Positions 60,392 through 64,000 of a DNA stretch of 64,000 nt are shown in pieces. Origin of the DNA: an uncultured Eggerthellaceae bacterium (GTDB lineage Bacteria; Actinomycetota; Coriobacteriia; Coriobacteriales; Eggerthellaceae); assembly GCA_934668515.1 (NCBI GenBank), contig CAKUNS010000005.1:1-64000 (forward strand), in the 5' to 3' direction. Made by a program: the position numbers and the translations under genes. Numbering within the stretch: position 1 is the stretch's first letter; every line of letters begins with the position of its first letter. Under the pieces are notes generated by a model. It worked only from the letters and a program-made list of their open reading frames with translations. It was not told where the DNA came from and searched no databases.

Positions 60392-60415
60392 CCACGCACC
60401 CGGGTGTATCCATAC
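60392..60415 (-). repeat. 24-nt element shared with rplB leader (rpsL copy)
   Basis: Plus-strand CCACGC, AC, then CCGGGTGTATCCATAC; it matches the copy at 48602-48625 in 22 of 24 positions. It sits 3 nt upstream of the rpsL -35 box, a typical place for an activator or upstream promoter element. In this copy CACCCGGGTG is a 10-bp palindrome. Confidence 0.85.
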
Positions 60416-60574
60416 TCCATAACTCACGTTCGTGCAGGTCAATGCGTTGTTTGAATTCCGCAATCACAAACACGTCACATCTCGCGCGTATTTCATTCGC
60501 AATCTGCTAATTAACGGGTCGAAACCGGACATTGCCGCCTTCCGACTACTGAGCAACCGTAAAACCTAGTGCGG

Positions 60575-60617
60575 CGAAATAAAGAACGCTCCCCCGTCAC
60601 GATGCCGAGGGAGCGTT
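60575..60617 (-). terminator. Intrinsic terminator after the pyrophosphatase gene
   Basis: AACGCTCCC (60585-60593) and GGGAGCGTT (60609-60617) form a perfect 9-bp stem, followed on the minus strand by CTTTATTT. It lies 60 nt past the stop. Confidence 0.8.
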
Positions 60618-60676
60618 GCGTCATTGTTTTTGGAACAACCAAGGGGCTTCGAAAAACACCTGTCCGATGCCGATGC

Positions 60677-62044
60677 CTAAGCGCCAAGAACGCGAGCGGC
60701 AACCTGCTTCTTACGCGAAAGAACGCCGGGCATCCACGTGCCGCCCTCGCCCGTGCAACTGATGTCGAACGCGCGATTGACGATGCGACGATCGCCTTCG
60801 CAGATGAACTGGCTGCCCTCAGCCAAGATGTCGGTGACCATAAGCAGCACGAAGACATAGCCATGGTCGTTCAGGAGCTTGTTCATGTGTGCGCGGATCT
60901 CCTTCTCGCGCTGCATGCACGTGGCAAGGTCGACGGTCTCGTGCTGAGCGATAAGAACGACGCCGCCGTCGGGGAGCTCGAACTCCTTGGAATCGGCGCC
61001 AACGAACTTCTCGATGGGCATGTCAGCGTCGCCGCCGCGCATACGGAACACGCGCATGCCGTAAGCGATGGGCTCTTCCCCGATGATTTCACCCAGCTTG
61101 TTGGCAACCTGAGCATCGATGTCGGTTGCGGTCGGGGACTTCAGCATAACCGTGTCGGTCATGATGGCCGACAGCAGCACGCGAGCGATGTTCTGCGGAA
61201 GCTCGACGCCCAAGCGGTTGAACTCCATGGCAACGATCGTTGCGGTCGAGCCTACGGGGAGGTTCATGAACTTGATGGGGTTGACCGTGCTGACATCGGC
61301 GATGCGATGATGATCGATAACCTCGACGACCTCGGCCTCCTCGATGCCGTCGGCAGCCTGACGAAGCTCGTTATGGTCGACCAGGATGACCTTGCGGCGC
61401 GGACGAACGGCGACGTCGGAACGAGTGACGATGCCTGCGGCGCGACCCTGCTCGTCGATAACGAGAGCCTCGCGAAGAGAGCTGGTCATAAGCTCGTCAA
61501 CGGCCTCGGACAGGATGCCGTCCTTGTCGAGCTTCAGAACCTCGACCTCGGTGAGGTCCTCGACCTTCTGGTCGAGGGAAGCGATAAGGTCCTCGGCAAC
61601 GGCCTTCTCGGCTGCACCGGTCTGCATGAGGTCGGTAGCCGCGACATAACGCCATGCCAGCATGCGCAGGGTCATAAGGCCACGGCACGTGCCGTCCTCG
61701 TTCTCGACGACCAAAGCACGAACGTTGTGCTCGCGCATAGCGCGACCGGCATCAAGAAGACGAGCATCGGCCTTGATGGAATACGGATTCGACGTCATGA
61801 CATCGGAAACACGAGCATGAAGGTTGCTGATGAGCATGGGAGGCTCGATGCCGTTCTCTTCAAGAACCTTCGCCGTTTCGGGCGGAAGAGGCCCAAGACG
61901 AGCCGGAACGTATTCGGTCGGCTTGGTCTTGCCACCGGAATCGCGCTTGGCCAGCTCGTTCTTCAAGTATGCATAGCCGACTGCCGCGCAGATGGCGTCG
62001 TTATCCGGATTCTTGTGACCAACGACGATGGTAGGTGCCGTCAT
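60677..62044 (-). CDS. Family II inorganic pyrophosphatase with CBS domains
   Basis: A 455-residue Mn/Co-dependent pyrophosphatase. Start at ATG 62044 (MTAPTIVVGHKNPDNDAI) with AAGGGG six bases upstream. The DHH metal site is visible in GHKNPDNDAI and IDHHRIADV, and the C-terminal substrate-binding SRKKQV motif lies near residue 446. Between the two parts of the DHH domain, about residues 75-235, are two CBS domains, which in related enzymes bind adenine nucleotides and regulate activity. The length fits a form without, or with only a reduced, DRTGG domain. Monocistronic. Confidence 0.93.
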   Translation of the reverse strand: MTAPTIVVGHKNPDNDAICAAVGYAYLKNELAKRDSGGKTKPTEYVPARLGPLPPETAKVLEENGIEPPMLISNLHARVSDVMTSNPYSIKADARLLDAGRAMREHNVRALVVENEDGTCRGLMTLRMLAWRYVAATDLMQTGAAEKAVAEDLIASLDQKVEDLTEVEVLKLDKDGILSEAVDELMTSSLREALVIDEQGRAAGIVTRSDVAVRPRRKVILVDHNELRQAADGIEEAEVVEVIDHHRIADVSTVNPIKFMNLPVGSTATIVAMEFNRLGVELPQNIARVLLSAIMTDTVMLKSPTATDIDAQVANKLGEIIGEEPIAYGMRVFRMRGGDADMPIEKFVGADSKEFELPDGGVVLIAQHETVDLATCMQREKEIRAHMNKLLNDHGYVFVLLMVTDILAEGSQFICEGDRRIVNRAFDISCTGEGGTWMPGVLSRKKQVAARVLGA

Positions 62045-62158
62045 GTACATCCCCTTTTATCTTTTCGTTCCCGCATGCTGCGGGGCCTTACGCCAGCCGA
62101 CTCGATCGGCCGGGCTTTCACTGATAACCTTGGCTATTTTACGCCGCGATTCGCGCCC

Positions 62159-64000
62159 CTACGAAATCTTGACAATGGGCGCGTAATCCTTAAGCAGCTT
62201 CTTGGTCTGACCAAGCTTGCTGAAGTACACATATATAGTATCGCCGTCAACCTTCGAAACTGTTCCGCGACCGAAGGTCTTGTGGGTAACCGCATCGCCC
62301 TTGGCGAACGTTCCTGCGGCTCCTGATTTTTTCTGAGCAGCGGGAGACGGAGCGAAACTCGAAGAGCCGCCACGCGCCCTGGCGCCCGAGCCCGAAGCGC
62401 TCGACCTGCCGAACACGCGCCCTCCCCCAGCTTCCGAGCCGGAGCCAGCGATGCCACGACGGCTTCCACGCTTCTCCCAGCCCGTGCCCGAGAAACCCGC
62501 AGAACCCACGCCCGACGTCGCACGAAGCTCGTCAGGGATCTCGCCGATGAAGCGCGACTGCGGGTTCACCTGCGTCTGGCCGAAAATCTGGCGCTGCGAA
62601 GCACAGGTGAGGTACAAGTACTTTCGTGCACGCGTGATGGCAACGTAGGCAAGACGACGTTCCTCTTCGATGCCCGACGAATCGCCCATCGAATTCATGT
62701 GCGGGAACAGGCTTTCTTCCATGCCGGCCACGAACACGCAATCGAACTCGAGGCCCTTCGACGAATGCACCGTCATAAGCGTGACGGCGGTTCCGTCATC
62801 GGAGGCACTGTCAAGGTCGGTGCGCAGACGCACCCATTCGACGAAATCGGCCAAAGAGTCGCCGCGCAAAACACGAACGGCAGGAGCCCCACCGTCTTCA
62901 AACGGAACGGCGTCATCGCCGCCGTCATCGCGCAGCGCCGCAGTAGGAGCCTCAAAAACGGCATCTTCGTCTTCGTGCGTGTCGACGAACTCGTCGACAA
63001 CGCCCAGGAATTCCTTGATGTTCTCGATGCGGCTGCGCGCCTCATCGGTGTTCTCAAGCTCGAGCGCGGTGACAAGACCCGACTTGTCGATGATGGCCTC
63101 GATGACTTTGCGCAGGTCGCCTTCATAGGAACGTGCCTCGTTCAGCACCGACACGAACCCGGCGATGGCGTTTCGCGTGGGAGCGCGCAGATCGGGGTCG
63201 ACGATGGAAAGCTCAGCCGCATTCATGAACGTGGTTTGGTTCTCGGCGGCAATGGCCGCGATGCGCTCGATGGTGGTCTTGCCGATGCCGCGGCGAGGCA
63301 CGTTGATGACGCGCTTGGCAGCCATGTCGTCGGCGGGGTTCACCACCAGCGTGAGATAAGCCATGACGTCGCTGATTTCCTGGCGCTCGAAGAATCGCGT
63401 GCCGCCGACGATGCGATACGGCACACCCGCGCGCAGAAGCATATCTTCAAGCATACGGCTTTGGGCGTTCGTGCGGTAGAAAACCGCCATTTGGTTGTAG
63501 CTCATGCCCTCGCTGCGGCGCTTCTCGATCTGACCGGCGATCCAGCGCCCCTCATCACGTTCATCGGGCGCGGTGTACACCTGAATGCACTCGCCGTTCT
63601 CGGAATCGGTGAAAAGGCGCTTGGCTTTTCGGTACTGGTTGTTGGCGATGACCGCGTTAGCCGCCGCCAAGATGTTTCCGACGCTGCGGTAGTTCTGCTC
63701 GAGCTTGACCGTGACGCAGTTGGGGTAGTCCTTCTCGAATTCAAGGATGTTGCGGATGTCCGCGCCGCGCCAACTGTAAATGGACTGGTCGTCATCGCCG
63801 ACGACCATGATGTTCTGATGCCCCGCGGCAAGAAGGCGCGTGAGCTCGTACTGGGCATGGTTCGTATCCTGATACTCGTCCACCAACAAATAGCGGAAAC
63901 GCTGCTGGTAAGCGTTCAGGATCTCGGGGTGGTACTTCAGCAGGAGGAAGGTGTACAGCAGCAGGTCGTCGAAGTCGAAGGCGTTGGCCTGCTTCATGCG
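62159..64000 (-). CDS. pcrA: UvrD/PcrA-type DNA helicase, 3' part, cut by right edge
   Basis: The frame is open to the right edge, so the N-terminal Walker A part lies outside the window. At least 612 residues are visible: LLVDEYQDTNHAQYEL (motif II), GDDDQSIYSWRGA (motif III), TVHSSKGLEFD (motif V) and AYVAITRARKYLYL (motif VI). After a 75-residue Gly/Ser-rich linker comes the Tudor-like end (GDAVTHKTFGRGTVSKVDGD) that binds RNA polymerase in PcrA/UvrD. PcrA is the likely identity. Confidence 0.93.
   Translation of the reverse strand, partial: RMKQANAFDFDDLLLYTFLLLKYHPEILNAYQQRFRYLLVDEYQDTNHAQYELTRLLAAGHQNIMVVGDDDQSIYSWRGADIRNILEFEKDYPNCVTVKLEQNYRSVGNILAAANAVIANNQYRKAKRLFTDSENGECIQVYTAPDERDEGRWIAGQIEKRRSEGMSYNQMAVFYRTNAQSRMLEDMLLRAGVPYRIVGGTRFFERQEISDVMAYLTLVVNPADDMAAKRVINVPRRGIGKTTIERIAAIAAENQTTFMNAAELSIVDPDLRAPTRNAIAGFVSVLNEARSYEGDLRKVIEAIIDKSGLVTALELENTDEARSRIENIKEFLGVVDEFVDTHEDEDAVFEAPTAALRDDGGDDAVPFEDGGAPAVRVLRGDSLADFVEWVRLRTDLDSASDDGTAVTLMTVHSSKGLEFDCVFVAGMEESLFPHMNSMGDSSGIEEERRLAYVAITRARKYLYLTCASQRQIFGQTQVNPQSRFIGEIPDELRATSGVGSAGFSGTGWEKRGSRRGIAGSGSEAGGGRVFGRSSASGSGARARGGSSSFAPSPAAQKKSGAAGTFAKGDAVTHKTFGRGTVSKVDGDTIYVYFSKLGQTKKLLKDYAPIVKIS

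Larger units (their letters stand above)
60189..60676. other. Leader/promoter region of rpsL
   Basis: A 488-nt spacer. From the rpsL side it holds a leader of about 170 nt, the promoter at 60360-60388, the 24-nt element shared with the rplB leader (60392-60415), about 170 nt without a recognised feature, and the pyrophosphatase terminator (60575-60617). No convincing coding frame. Confidence 0.7.

Noticed and set aside
62060..62115. Small hairpins between the helicase and pyrophosphatase genes as a terminator
   Set aside because: Stems are 5-6 bp and no T tract follows on the minus strand.
1..64000. CRISPR array, prophage, insertion sequence or tRNA
   Set aside because: No regularly spaced repeats, transposase, integrase, phage structural genes or cloverleaf-like sequences were recognised on reading; a tRNA scan would be needed to be certain.

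Overview
The window is about 58-60% GC by eye and almost entirely coded on the minus strand: only two genes (rpmB and an Ogt-like alkyltransferase homologue) lie on the plus strand. It holds housekeeping genes for translation, protein targeting, chromosome condensation, phospholipid synthesis and isoprenoid/aromatic synthesis. The combination of Smc-ScpA-ScpB, zinc-type L28 and S14, a CBS-type family II pyrophosphatase, FakA/Asp23, PlsX/PlsY and actinobacterial-like gene clusters (cmk/der/plsC/ispH/DUF512) fits an anaerobic Actinomycetota of class Coriobacteriia, probably Eggerthellaceae. That placement is inference from gene content, not a database match.

Layout, left to right (transcription mostly right to left): a 5' fragment of an unidentified gene; rpsP-khpA-rimM-trmD; smc-ftsY-ffh; rnc; plsX; rpmF; then a secreted beta-helix protein and an SDR dehydrogenase, each with its own intrinsic terminator; recG-rsmD-coaD followed by a DivIVA-like gene and yceD; an asp23-fakA pair; divergent rpmB; a zinc-ribbon coiled-coil protein; an SLC13-like permease; rpe-nifS; an Ogt-like gene; a long cluster scpA-scpB-rluB-tyrA-aroA-cmk-plsC-ispH-DUF512-der-plsY-gpsA headed by an M50 protease; the spc and part of the S10 ribosomal operon (rplB to secY); a four-gene block (ABC ATPase, giant FtsX-type permease, trigger factor, lipid kinase); then rpsL-rpsG-fusA-rpsJ-rplC-rplD-rplW; a family II pyrophosphatase; and the 3' part of a UvrD/PcrA helicase running off the right edge.

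The most unusual feature is that the S10 operon is cut between rplW (L23) and rplB (L2). The first half ends in a strong intrinsic terminator directly after rplW. Then come 6.7 kb of non-ribosomal genes, and the second half restarts with its own promoter. The leader regions of rpsL and rplB, the heads of the two ribosomal units, share a 24-nt element (22 of 24 identical) seen nowhere else on reading. The inserted block contains a divergent trigger factor that lacks the usual GFRKGK ribosome-docking signature, beside the gene for L23, the trigger-factor docking protein in studied bacteria. Other notable points are an Ogt-family protein with Thr in place of the catalytic Cys, separation of yceD from rpmF by a surface protein and an SDR, a nested inverted-repeat element after rpmB, and a paired hairpin between rpmD and rplO.

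No tRNA, rRNA, CRISPR array, insertion sequence, phage gene or replication origin was recognised.
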